This document shows, piece by piece, positions 20,213-27,672 of a stretch of DNA of 64,000 bases. A program made the translations under genes and the position numbers. The notes under the pieces were generated by a model. That model had not been told where the DNA came from, did not search any database, and saw nothing but the letters and a program-made list of their open reading frames with translations. How positions within the stretch are numbered: position 1 is the stretch's first letter; every line of letters starts with the position of its first letter. The stretch is from Roseiarcus sp963751165 (GTDB taxonomy: Bacteria; Pseudomonadota; Alphaproteobacteria; Rhizobiales; Beijerinckiaceae): positions 164,995-228,994 of the forward strand of contig CAVVTP010000011.1 in the NCBI GenBank assembly GCA_963751165.1, read 5' to 3'.

Positions 20213-20566
20213 TCACCATGACAAACCACATTTCGCGGCGATGGTCGCCAGCACGCTCTCGCGCGCCGTCAGAACGTCGCGATTACTGAATCGCAGGACC
20301 GTGTAGCCTTCGCGAGCGAGCCAGGCGACGCGAACAGAATCGCGTCGGCTCTCGGCATGTTGTGATCCATGCGCTTCCACGACGAGCCGGTGTGCGACGC
20401 AGAGGACGTCGACGATATAGGAGCCAATCGGCGCTTGCCGGCGAGACTTGAGCGCCTGCATGCGTCGGTCGCGCAGGGCGTACCAGAACCGCCGTTCGGC
20501 GTCGGTCGGATCGGTGCGCATCGTACGCGCGCGGGATTTTGCGGAAATGGGGACGTCGTTGCGCAT
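20213..20566 (-). CDS. DUF559 domain protein (Vsr-like endonuclease fold)
   Basis: 117-residue protein beginning MRNDVPISAKSRARTMRTDPTDAERRFWYALRDRRM, then KSRRQAPIGSYIVDVLC, RLVVEAHGSQH and LAREGYTVLRFSNRDVL. These are the DUF559 hallmarks, related to very-short-patch-repair endonucleases; the aspartate in YIVDVLC and the E-x-H region would be active-site positions. GAGGAG precedes the ATG at 20566. It sits between imuB and dnaE2, flanked on both sides by palindromic elements, so it may have entered the cassette with them. Function unknown. Confidence 0.82.
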   Translation of the reverse strand: MRNDVPISAKSRARTMRTDPTDAERRFWYALRDRRMQALKSRRQAPIGSYIVDVLCVAHRLVVEAHGSQHAESRRDSVRVAWLAREGYTVLRFSNRDVLTARESVLATIAAKCGLSW

Positions 20567-20582
20567 GACTGTCTCCTCTCTT

Positions 20583-20637
20583 GCCCTCATCCAGCCGCGC
20601 TTCGCGCGCTCACCTCTCCCGCAAGCGGGAGAAGGGA
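20583..20637. repeat. Palindromic element between imuB and the DUF559 gene
   Basis: CCCTCATCC followed by AGCCGCGCTTCGCGCGCT and CCTCTCCCGCAAGCGGGAGA with AGGG: same module order, inverted, as the other elements. It separates imuB from the downstream genes and could act as a transcript-stability hairpin. Confidence 0.8.
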
Positions 20638-22344
20638 TCACGCGAACACCCCGTGCACAAACCATTTCGCCTGCTCCGTCTCTTTCCCCCAGAGGCCCTC
20701 ACGGTAGAGCCAGAAGCGGCGGCCGTGTGAGTCCTCGGCGCGGAAATAGTCGCGCGTCGGGACGTCAGGGCTGCGCCACCAGGGAGCGGCGATGCGCTCG
20801 GGGCCCTCGATGGCAGCGACGTCGTGCAGCACGCGCCGCCAGCGGAAGCGGAGCGGCGGCCCGTCCGGCACTTCGGCGATCGCGTCGATCGGCTCGGGGC
20901 GGGTGAAGAGTCTCAGCGGTCGCGCCGGCGCGCTTCCTTCGCCCTCATCCGGCGACCCCCGGATCAAGTCCGGAGATCCCCGGCTACCTTCTGCTGCATA
21001 GAGCGTCGAAAGACGCCCGTCTCTCGATGGGCTAGGCAGGAGAAGGAATTCGCCCCCTCTCCCGCATGGGGCGTCGAAAGATGCCCGTCTCTCGACGGGC
21101 TTTGCGGGGGAGGGCTGGGGTGAGGGTGCGAGCGAAGCCGGCGCAACCCGCTCGGCCTGTTCGGGTAGATGCGCTTCGACGCGTTCGCGTCGCGTCACCG
21201 CGCGCACCCCCAGCCTCGCGCCGAGCCGATCGATGAGATCGGCGAGCGCGCGGGTTCGCTCGGCCTCGTAGGCGCGCTCGAGTTCGGCCTGCGAGGGCTC
21301 GAGCGGTTCGGCCATGAGGCACGAGAGGCGTATGAGGTCGACGCCGAAGCCCGCTTCGATCGCCTCCTCCTGCAGGCTTGCGAGCTTTTCGGCGAATAGG
21401 CGGAGAAAAGCGCGAGCTTCGTTGAGCGGCCGCGAAGCGCCGACCAGGATGCGGCGCACGTTGCCGTCGACGCGGTAGAGGCTGAGCTCGATCCGCCGAG
21501 CCCCCTTGGCCTGCCGCTCGAGCAGTACGACGAGATCGTCGGCGAGCTTGCGCAAAGACGCCTCGATCGCCTCGACCGTCTGCACGGGCGAGGTGAAGCG
21601 CCGCTCGGCGCAGAAATCGGGGGCGGCGAAGCGCGGCGCGATCGAGGCGCGATCGAGGCCTTTCAGCGCGTCGAGCCGCGCCATCGGCTGGGCGCCGAAC
21701 CGCGCCGTGATCGGCGCGCGCGGCCTGAAGGCGATGTCGCCGACGCGTTTCAGGCCCGCCCGCGCCATGTCGGCGACGGTCTTGTCGTCGAGGCCGAGGG
21801 CGGCGAGCGGCAGGTCGTGGAAGAGCCTTGCGAGGGCCTTGTCGCTCAAGGGCTCGGGCGCGATCTTCTGCGTCGAAAAGCGCGCCAGCGCCCAGGCGGC
21901 GCGCGGATTGCCGGCGGCGCCGCCCGCCGCGGCGACGCCGAGCGCGGCGAGGCGGCTGACGCAAGATTCCATCAGCGCCTGTTCGCCGCCGAACAGATGC
22001 GCCACGCCGGAAATGTCGAGCATCAAGCCGTCGCGTCCGTCGAGCGCGGCGAGCGGGGTGAAGCGAGAGCACCAGTCGCATAAACGCTCGAGAAGCCGCG
22101 CCTCTTCCGCCGGATTAGCCTGGACCGCGACGAGGGCGGGATGACGCGCGCGCACGTCCGCCAGCGAGAGGCCGGCCGTCAGGCCGAGTTTTGCGGCGTT
22201 CATGTCGACGCAGACGAGCCGCTCGGCGTTGTTGACCCTGGCGACCGCCGCGAGCGGCGCCGCCCGATCAATGGCCTCGAGCCGCCGGGCTCGGTCCGTC
22301 GCCAAACGCGGCAGCCAGAGAGAGAGAAATCGCCGAATCGTCAA
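20638..22344 (-). CDS. imuB: ImuB, Y-family polymerase-like mutasome adaptor, with internal palindromic elements
   Basis: DinB-related protein that links ImuA, DnaE2 and the beta clamp; ImuB proteins generally lack polymerase activity. TTG at 22344 (TTGACGATTCGG) is preferred as start since AGGAG lies 9 bases before and the protein then begins LTIRRFLSLWLPRLATDRARR, as in the family; the frame itself is open to 22395. Conserved parts: CVDMNAAKLGLTAGLSLADVRARHP, LDISGVAHLFGGEQALM, PLAALGLDDKTVADMARAGL, GAQPMARLDALKGLDR, and a C-terminal WWRSPDVPTRDYFRAEDSHGRRFWLYREG. Between about residues 408 and 470 lies a foreign low-complexity insert (PSPQPSPAKPVERRASFD and on) encoded by two palindromic elements, in frame. 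The start overlaps the end of imuA. Confidence 0.9.
   Translation of the reverse strand: MTIRRFLSLWLPRLATDRARRLEAIDRAAPLAAVARVNNAERLVCVDMNAAKLGLTAGLSLADVRARHPALVAVQANPAEEARLLERLCDWCSRFTPLAALDGRDGLMLDISGVAHLFGGEQALMESCVSRLAALGVAAAGGAAGNPRAAWALARFSTQKIAPEPLSDKALARLFHDLPLAALGLDDKTVADMARAGLKRVGDIAFRPRAPITARFGAQPMARLDALKGLDRASIAPRFAAPDFCAERRFTSPVQTVEAIEASLRKLADDLVVLLERQAKGARRIELSLYRVDGNVRRILVGASRPLNEARAFLRLFAEKLASLQEEAIEAGFGVDLIRLSCLMAEPLEPSQAELERAYEAERTRALADLIDRLGARLGVRAVTRRERVEAHLPEQAERVAPASLAPSPQPSPAKPVERRASFDAPCGRGGEFLLLPSPSRDGRLSTLYAAEGSRGSPDLIRGSPDEGEGSAPARPLRLFTRPEPIDAIAEVPDGPPLRFRWRRVLHDVAAIEGPERIAAPWWRSPDVPTRDYFRAEDSHGRRFWLYREGLWGKETEQAKWFVHGVFA
20941..21127. repeat. Double palindromic element inside imuB
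   Basis: Two related units in tandem: GCCCTCATCC with GATCTCCGG/CCGGATCAAGTCCGGAG pairing, GTCGAAAGACGCCCGTCTCTC, and then CCCTCTCCCGCATGGGGCGTCGAAAGATGCCCGTCTCTCGACGGGCTTTGCGGGGGAGGG. It adds about 62 codons to imuB without breaking the frame. Confidence 0.85.
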
Positions 22345-23164
22345 AAGTCGTCTCCTCGCTTCGCCATTCGAGCCTGACTGCCCGCGCGGGGTCATTTAGC
22401 CGTGCTCGCTGAACGCGGCCGTCGCGGTTCATAGGACATCCGGAAGGACGCCCGTCTCCCGACGAGCTATCGGCCGCGCCTACAGAACCGCCAAGGCGCG
22501 CCTTGACGAGCCGCGCCCGGCAGGCGAAGGGGCCCGGCAGGTCCCGGCCAGCCGCCGCAGAAATTTTTGCGCTCGGTGCGGCGGCGATCTCGAACCGCGT
22601 CTCGGCTGCGCTCGACAGTTTGTCCGCCTGGCCATAGGCGCTCGCCAGGACGAGCAGCGCCGGCGCGCGCCCTTTTCGCGCAGCGAGCAGCAGGCGGCGG
22701 GAGGCGGCGAGGCTGTAGCCCTTCAAGTTCCAAATCTCGCCGACGACCGCAGCCGTCGCGCCGCATTTGAGCGCCTCCTCCATCGTCCAGAATGCCGCCT
22801 CGGCGTCGGGCGCCTGGACGAAGACGAGGCGGCTTACGGGAAGCCCATGCGCGGCGAGCCCCGGCCCATAGAGCGCGCCTGCCTCGCGCCCCACGAAACT
22901 CTCGCCGACGAACAGCGCGGCCGACGGCCGTTGCTTCAGGAATTGCGCGGCGAGAGCGAGCGCGAAGCCCATCGCCGCGGCCCCGTCGGCCGGCTCCGCC
23001 GGGGCGATCTCGTGCAGGGCGTCGACGGCGAGGCCTCCGCCGAGCGCTGGATCGAGCGCGCGGGCAAGCGGGAGCCGCCGCGCGGCGCGCTGAAGTCCCG
23101 TCCCCTCGATTTCCGAGACGGCACGCCGCAAACGCGCCATCTCCGCTTTGCCGCCGAGCGACAT
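22268..23164 (-). CDS. imuA: ImuA, RecA-like mutasome protein, first gene of the SOS cassette
   Basis: 298-residue RecA/SulA-like ATPase-fold protein required with ImuB and DnaE2 for SOS mutagenesis. MSLGGKAEMARLRRAVSEIE, LDPALGGGLAVDALHEI, AAMGFALALAAQFL, LFVGESFVGREAGALYGPGLAAHGLP, LVFVQAPDAEAAFWTMEEAL and AVVGEIWNLKGYSLAASRRL match ImuA. The C-terminal part carries a short foreign stretch (SSSGDGRPSGCPMNRDGR) encoded by a palindromic-element fragment. The ATG is 18 bases from a LexA box, so it is the SOS-controlled promoter gene; it overlaps imuB by about 77 bases. Confidence 0.88.
   Translation of the reverse strand: MSLGGKAEMARLRRAVSEIEGTGLQRAARRLPLARALDPALGGGLAVDALHEIAPAEPADGAAAMGFALALAAQFLKQRPSAALFVGESFVGREAGALYGPGLAAHGLPVSRLVFVQAPDAEAAFWTMEEALKCGATAAVVGEIWNLKGYSLAASRRLLLAARKGRAPALLVLASAYGQADKLSSAAETRFEIAAAPSAKISAAAGRDLPGPFACRARLVKARLGGSVGAADSSSGDGRPSGCPMNRDGRVQRARLNDPARAVRLEWRSEETTFDDSAISLSLAAAFGDGPSPAARGH
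22431..22471. repeat. Palindromic-element fragment inside imuA
   Basis: GTTCATAGGACATCCGGAAGGACGCCCGTCTCCCGACGAGCTAT shares the GGACGCCCGTCTCCCGACG core with the larger elements in imuB and dnaE2. It falls in the C-terminal tail of ImuA and is read in frame. Confidence 0.6.
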
Positions 23165-23182
23165 TCGGTCTCACGCCTTTCT

Positions 23183-23197
23183 GTTCAATCTTTGTTC
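23183..23197. promoter_or_regulatory. LexA (SOS) box of the imuA-imuB-dnaE2 cassette
   Basis: GTTCAATCTTTGTTC matches the alphaproteobacterial LexA consensus GTTC-N7-GTTC exactly; on the coding strand it reads GAAC-N7-GAAC. It lies 18 bases upstream of the imuA ATG. A second overlapping site, GTTCTCGTTTTGAAC (23194-23208), keeps the N7 spacing with an inverted second half. Confidence 0.88.
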
Positions 23198-23448
23198 TCG
23201 TTTTGAACCTTGGCGCGGCGAGAGTCAAGAGGACGGGCGCGCATGGCGCTGACCTTCAGGTCCGCGAGGCATGCGGGGTCCTCGCAAACATCCCGATATC
23301 GTTAGACGGCTTGAGCCTGACGCCGATGTCATTCCACAGTTTTTCTGCCGGTGACCCCCTGCTTTTGCTCCAGGCACAGCGGAACAAAACGGGCGGCGCG
23401 AGCACGCAAGCCCTCTTATTTCAAAGAGCCGGGAAGGCAGCCCGGCGA

Positions 23449-23632
23449 TTACGCCAAAGTATGGACGCCGCCGCCCGGCAAGGCGCCCAGAAGCCAAAGC
23501 AACACCAGGACGACCGGACCAGTCCCAGCACGCCACCGAGACCGGGACCGCCACAGCTGCCGGTAGCCGTAGTAGCCGCCTCCGCCACTGAGAATGATCA
23601 GCACCAAAAATGATCAGAAGGATCGTTATCAT
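23449..23632 (-). pseudogene. Small Gly-rich membrane peptide (DUF3309-like), frameshifted
   Basis: MITILLIIF begins a hydrophobic segment; after a one-base shift in the TTTTT run (plus strand 23605-23609) the alternative frame continues LVLIILSGGGGYYGYRQLW and, further on, GPVVLVLLWLLGALPGGGVHTLA before a TAA. A hydrophobic start, a Gly/Tyr-rich middle and a second hydrophobic segment resemble the very small DUF3309-type proteins. No function is known. Confidence 0.5.
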
Positions 23633-23725
23633 ATGCGCAGGCCCTTCGATCCGAACCGACAACAGGGGCGCGCAGGAACGAGAGGTTAGCTCAATTGCTC
23701 GCCCTCTTGAACCTTTGCCTGCCCT

Positions 23726-23970
23726 TTATAGGGAGAGCGAGGCCGGATGCCGGTCTCGCTCCATGGCGGAGAGCCGGCTACTTCGCCGACTGGCTCTTCC
23801 GTCAGCCGTCTCCGAGTGCTCGTGTGCGGTCTTCGACTTGCTGTGCGCCCGGGCGGATTCCTCCCGCCCTTGGCGTGATCCCCCTTGGCACGATGCTCCG
23901 CCGCCATGCGGTGGCTCCTGGCGGCATTGTCGTGGTGATCGGCAGCCTTGCTGTGGGCGTCCTTGGGCAT
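23726..23970 (-). pseudogene. Small His/Ala-rich hydrophilic protein, frameshifted
   Basis: MPKDAHSKAADHHDNAARSHRMAAEHRAKGDHAKG, with GGAGG before the ATG, resembles small conserved hypothetical proteins of Hyphomicrobiales. A one-base shift in the GGGCGGGAGG stretch near 23865 leads to the frame REESARAHSKSKTAHEHSETADGRASRRS, which is the expected continuation. Highly charged, probably helical, no known function. Confidence 0.55.
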
Positions 23971-24423
23971 GAGAGCCTCCTCTGTCGAATTTAAGATCGA
24001 CCCCGCCAGAACGTTCGAGACGAACGAACCTGCCGTGGGAGCGCGCGGCGGTCGGCGGCACGCCGAACCTGGCGTCAGGGAGGAACCACATGCGTCAGAT
24101 CGTGGCGCCGTAGCCGTTGTCTGGCTCTTTGCCCTTACGCGCGAGCAATAACGGACGATGGACAGGATATCGGGCGCCGCCTGCGACGGCGACCCCGACG
24201 CGAAGGCGGTCGTCAGCTGCGCGACCAAGTAGATCCTCGCCCCGGCTTCTCCCGCATACGGGGCGTTCGCAAGAACGCCTCGCTCTCGAGCGACTCAGCG
24301 GGAGAAGCCGGCGCGACAGCCGGCGCGAGATCGCGAGACGCCTGTGACACAACTGGATATGGCTCCGGACGAGGGTCTCCGCCAAATTCCTCAAATGGAA
24401 TTAGCCGCCGCGCGGCGCCAAAG
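23971..24423. other. Intergenic region with one palindromic element
   Basis: About 450 bases without a convincing gene. The only clear structure is the inverted repeat at 24243-24311. Confidence 0.4.
24243..24311. repeat. Long inverted repeat of the palindromic-element type
   Basis: CGGCTTCTCCCGC at 24243-24256 pairs with GCGGGAGAAGCCG at 24298-24310 around an inner GGCGTTCGCAAGAACGCC hairpin. The CTTCTCCCGC / GCGGGAGAAG arms are those of the elements in dnaE2 and imuB. Confidence 0.75.
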
Positions 24424-24774
24424 CTACTTAAGGGTCTTGCTGCGCGCCGGAGGACGTGCGCCAGCCGCCGAGGCGTCCGCCGAGTTGCGCCCGGTCCAGG
24501 ACGTGTCCGCGGCGCCCTCAGCGGCCAACTCTGCGCCGACAAGTTCGAGAATGTCTTCGGTCGCCACCCGCTCGTAGTTTTCGCCGTCGTTGCGCAGGCG
24601 ATATTGCAGGAGGTTGTCGCGGGGCGGCAACGTGCGAGTGATGCGGAAAATTTCGTCCGTTTTGGGAAAGACGCCGCTCCTGCTCCTCATCCGAACAATC
24701 TGTCCGACCGAGAACAGATGAGCTGCGGCCTCAAGCGAGGGAATCCGCGTGACGCCAGGGCCTCGAATGGTCAT
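24424..24774 (-). CDS. Conserved hypothetical protein
   Basis: 116-residue protein starting MTIRGPGVTRIPSLEAAAHLFSVGQIVRM. The central part, FSVGQIVRMRSRSGVFPKTDEIFRITRTLPPRDNLLQYRLRNDGENYERVATED, looks like a small beta-barrel (SH3-like) protein that I recall as a conserved hypothetical in this bacterial group. The C-terminal tail is low complexity. Function unknown. Confidence 0.6.
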   Translation of the reverse strand: MTIRGPGVTRIPSLEAAAHLFSVGQIVRMRSRSGVFPKTDEIFRITRTLPPRDNLLQYRLRNDGENYERVATEDILELVGAELAAEGAADTSWTGRNSADASAAGARPPARSKTLK

Positions 24775-25209
24775 ACTCTCGTGATCCTTGCCAAACCGGC
24801 TTCGCATCGGCCGCATCAAAAGAGCCCAGCCGATGCTGCCGGGCGATGAAAGGCGCCGACGCGCCCAAAGACGGCCGCAGCAGCGCCGATACCCCACCAG
24901 GCGCGCCCGGTCCGGCTAATCTTAATCCAGAATTTCGGGAAATGCAGCCAATTCGTCACGATTTCCGAGAGATCGTCGATGAAATCCTCCCAACATTGGA
25001 ACAAGCGTCCAGACGGTTCGCCCGGTAGACGTGGATGCCCGCTGCCTCCGTCTCGAAATTCGCCAGAACCCGAGTGAGCTGGTCGGCGGCGCGCGCATCG
25101 GCCACGAGCCCAGGCGGGCTCGGGATCAGCAACGTTTGCTCGAAAACCGCCTTTCGAGCGTGAGCGCGACACGCCGGTCAGCCGGGGAGCCGCGTGCTCA
25201 TGGCTGGAT
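24775..25209. other. Intergenic region without a recognised gene
   Basis: About 435 bases. Open frames on both strands do not resemble known proteins. It ends at a truncated sugar-binding-protein remnant. Confidence 0.35.
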
Positions 25210-25405
25210 TCAGCGGATCTCTTTGGCCGCAAGCAGCGCAACCGCGTCGACGTTGGACGAATCGACGAACGCGCCGGCTGTATTGATGTGGAGGCCCGAG
25301 AAGCCGAACTTCTTGGTCAGGCAGATATTGAGGATCGGGATATAGCCCTGCAGGTAGGGCTGCTGATCGATGATCCCGTCCACGCTACGGAGCAGCGGCG
25401 CCCGC
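25210..25405 (-). pseudogene. C-terminal remnant of a ribose-type ABC substrate-binding protein
   Basis: The minus strand encodes VDGIIDQQPYLQGYIPILNI, CLTKKFGFSGLHINTAGAFVDSSNVDAVALLAAKEIR and a stop at 25210-25212. This is the C-terminal 60 residues of a periplasmic sugar-binding protein (the DQQPYLQGY and F-L-T-K-K-x-G motifs are characteristic). There is no room for the other 250 residues: the arfB stop lies immediately upstream. It is a leftover of a deletion or rearrangement. Confidence 0.72.
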
Positions 25406-25410
25406 CGCAG

Positions 25411-25824
25411 TCAGTCGGCGCCCGTTTTCCCCCTCAGCGCCTTGATCGCCCCGCGCCGGTTCTTTTCGTCCAAGCGGCGAGTGCGCGAGGCGAACGTCGG
25501 CTTGGTTGGCCGGCGCGGCTTTTCCCGCTCCTGCGCCTTCGAGAGCAGGTCGACGAGGCGGGCGCGAGCGTCCTCGCGATTGCGCGGTTGGCTGGCGAAT
25601 TTTTGGGCGAAGATGACGATGACGCCATCCTGGGTCGCGCGGGCGCCGGCGAGCTTGACCAGCCGGACGGCGACATCGTTCGGCAGACTGGGCGAATGGC
25701 GCGCGTCAAAGCGCAATTCGACCGCGCTCGCGACCTTGTTGACGTTCTGCCCGCCAGGGCCGGAGGCGCGCACGAACGTCTCGACGATCTCGCCCTCATC
25801 GATGAGAAGGTCGCCGACTTTCAT
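25411..25824 (-). CDS. arfB: Alternative ribosome-rescue factor ArfB (peptidyl-tRNA hydrolase, YaeJ-like)
   Basis: Releases nascent chains from ribosomes stalled on broken mRNA. 137 residues from the ATG at 25824. It has the catalytic RASGPGGQNVNKVAS motif (GGQ) in the first third and a basic C-terminal tail (KAQEREKPRRPTKPTFASRTRRLDEKNRRG) that inserts into the empty mRNA channel. Class I release-factor domain only, no codon-recognition domains, so ArfB rather than RF1/RF2. Confidence 0.93.
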   Translation of the reverse strand: MKVGDLLIDEGEIVETFVRASGPGGQNVNKVASAVELRFDARHSPSLPNDVAVRLVKLAGARATQDGVIVIFAQKFASQPRNREDARARLVDLLSKAQEREKPRRPTKPTFASRTRRLDEKNRRGAIKALRGKTGAD

Positions 25825-25954
25825 GGATCGCTGCTTCCTAAGCCGCAATTGCGAGCGAAGCGAAATCCAGCGAACCTAGGTCGCCAGCCGGCTTCTGGGT
25901 TGCTTCGTAGCTTCGCCCCTCGCCATGACGGTCGGCGCTTCATTGCAAAGGCGC

Positions 25955-27358
25955 CTACCGCCACTCCCTCACATCCACAAACCGCCCGGCGACGGCGGCG
26001 GCGGCGGCCATGGCGGGCGAGACGAGGTGCGTGCGTCCCTTGTAGCCCTGGCGGCCCTCGAAATTGCGGTTCGACGTCGAAGCGCAGCGCTCGCCCGGCG
26101 CGAGCTTGTCCGGGTTCATCGCAAGGCACATCGAGCAGCCGGGCTCGCGCCATTCGAAGCCCGCTGCGAGAAAAATCTTGTCGAGGCCTTCCGCCTCGGC
26201 CTGCGCCTTGATCAGCCCGGAGCCGGGCACGACCATGGCATTGACCCGCTCGCTGACTTTCCGCCCCGCGGCGATCTTCGCCGCGGCGCGCAAGTCCTCG
26301 ATGCGCCCGTTGGTGCAGGAGCCGATGAACACTCGGTCGATCGCGATCTCGGAGATCTTTTCTCCGCCCTCGAGGCCCATATAGTCCAGCGCGCGTCGGA
26401 TCGAGGCGCGTTTCTGCTCAGTCGGCGCGTCGGAGACGCGGGGCACCATGCCAAGGATGGAGGCGACGTCCTGCGGGCTCGTGCCCCAGGTGACGACCGG
26501 CGGCAGATTCGCGGCGTCGAGCCTGACCTCGGCGTCGAAATGCGCGCCCTCGTCGGTTCGCAAGCCGTCCCAGTAGGCCCGCGCCCGATCCCAGAGGGCG
26601 CCCTTCGGCGACTTCGGCCGATCCTTCAGATAGGCGCAGGTCTTCTCGTCGGGCGCCACCATGCCGGCGCGCGCGCCCCCCTCGATCGACATGTTGCAGA
26701 CCGTCATCCGTCCTTCCATCGACAGCGCCTCGATCGCCGAGCCGCAATATTCGATGACGTGGCCGGTCCCGCCCGCCGTGCCGATCTCGCCGATGATCGA
26801 GAGTATGATGTCCTTTGCGGACACGCCTTCGGGCAGGGCGCCGTCGACCCTGACCCGCATGTTCCTGGCCTTGGTCTGGATCAAGGTCTGGGTCGCCAGC
26901 ACATGCTCGACCTCGGATGTGCCGATGCCGTGGGCGAGCGCGCCGAAGGCGCCGTGGGTCGAGGTGTGGCTGTCGCCGCAGACGATGGTCGTTCCGGGCA
27001 AGGTGAACCCCTGTTCCGGCCCGATGATGTGCACAATGCCCTGCCTCGGATCGAACTCGTCGTAATATTCGATGCCGAATTCGCGGGCATTGGCCGCCAG
27101 CGTCTCGACCTGCTGCCGGCTCTCGGGATCGGCGATCCCCTTGCTGCGGTCGGTCGTCTGGATGTTGTGATCGACGACGGCGAGCGTCTTCTCCGGCGCA
27201 CGCACGCTTCGCCCGGTCATGCGCAGGCCCTCGAAAGCCTGCGGGCTCGTCACCTCGTGCACCAGATGGCGATCGATATAGATGAGAGTCGCGCCGCCGG
27301 ACGTCTCGATGACATGGTCGTCCCAGATCTTGTCATACAACGTACGCGGCTTGTCCAT
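25955..27358 (-). CDS. leuC: 3-isopropylmalate dehydratase large subunit
   Basis: Aconitase-family enzyme of leucine synthesis, isomerising 2- to 3-isopropylmalate together with LeuD (not in the window). 467 residues from the ATG at 27358 (MDKPRTLYDKIWDDHVI). IIGPEQGFTLPGTTIVCGDSHTSTHGAFG is a classic LeuC stretch; 4Fe-4S ligands are in FIGSCTNGRIEDLR and GCSMCLAMNPDKL. The upstream codons to 27385 are not needed. A 556-codon open frame on the opposite strand is a composition artefact. Confidence 0.97.
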   Translation of the reverse strand: MDKPRTLYDKIWDDHVIETSGGATLIYIDRHLVHEVTSPQAFEGLRMTGRSVRAPEKTLAVVDHNIQTTDRSKGIADPESRQQVETLAANAREFGIEYYDEFDPRQGIVHIIGPEQGFTLPGTTIVCGDSHTSTHGAFGALAHGIGTSEVEHVLATQTLIQTKARNMRVRVDGALPEGVSAKDIILSIIGEIGTAGGTGHVIEYCGSAIEALSMEGRMTVCNMSIEGGARAGMVAPDEKTCAYLKDRPKSPKGALWDRARAYWDGLRTDEGAHFDAEVRLDAANLPPVVTWGTSPQDVASILGMVPRVSDAPTEQKRASIRRALDYMGLEGGEKISEIAIDRVFIGSCTNGRIEDLRAAAKIAAGRKVSERVNAMVVPGSGLIKAQAEAEGLDKIFLAAGFEWREPGCSMCLAMNPDKLAPGERCASTSNRNFEGRQGYKGRTHLVSPAMAAAAAVAGRFVDVREWR

Positions 27359-27672
27359 AACCGTCTCCGGCGCCGATCGGCGCAATATGGAAGGGGAAAT
27401 GCGGGCTATCTAGGCCCGATGGGGCCAAGAAGGAAGGGCCCGCCTGTGCGATTGGCTCCCGAGCGCGCCGCGTCTCCGGCCGGTTGGACTGGAGGCGAAA
27501 GGCTGAAGCTCCTCAACGCGCGCTTTATGCGATTCAGCCGACTGTCAAATAAACCAAGTCACGACCTTATGACGATTTTAATGCCGATTTTTTGAACATC
27601 TGCCCGCGAATCGGTGTTATGAGAACGGCCCCGATGGGCTCCGGCCCGGGGAGTCGGGGAGGACAATGCGCA
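27359..27672. other. Divergent region between leuC and the 2-oxoacid oxidoreductase operon
   Basis: About 310 bases, including an A/T-richer stretch around 27540-27600 that is a likely promoter area. A GGGGAGGAC ribosome site lies at its right end. Confidence 0.45.

Noticed and set aside
19609..21127. Regularly recurring palindromes as a possible CRISPR array
   Set aside because: Copies are unevenly spaced, vary in length, have no unique spacers and there are no cas genes.
25925..27595. A 556-codon open frame on the plus strand across leuC
   Set aside because: It is entirely antisense to leuC, rich in Arg/Gly/Asp/His without any family motif, and reflects third-position GC bias.
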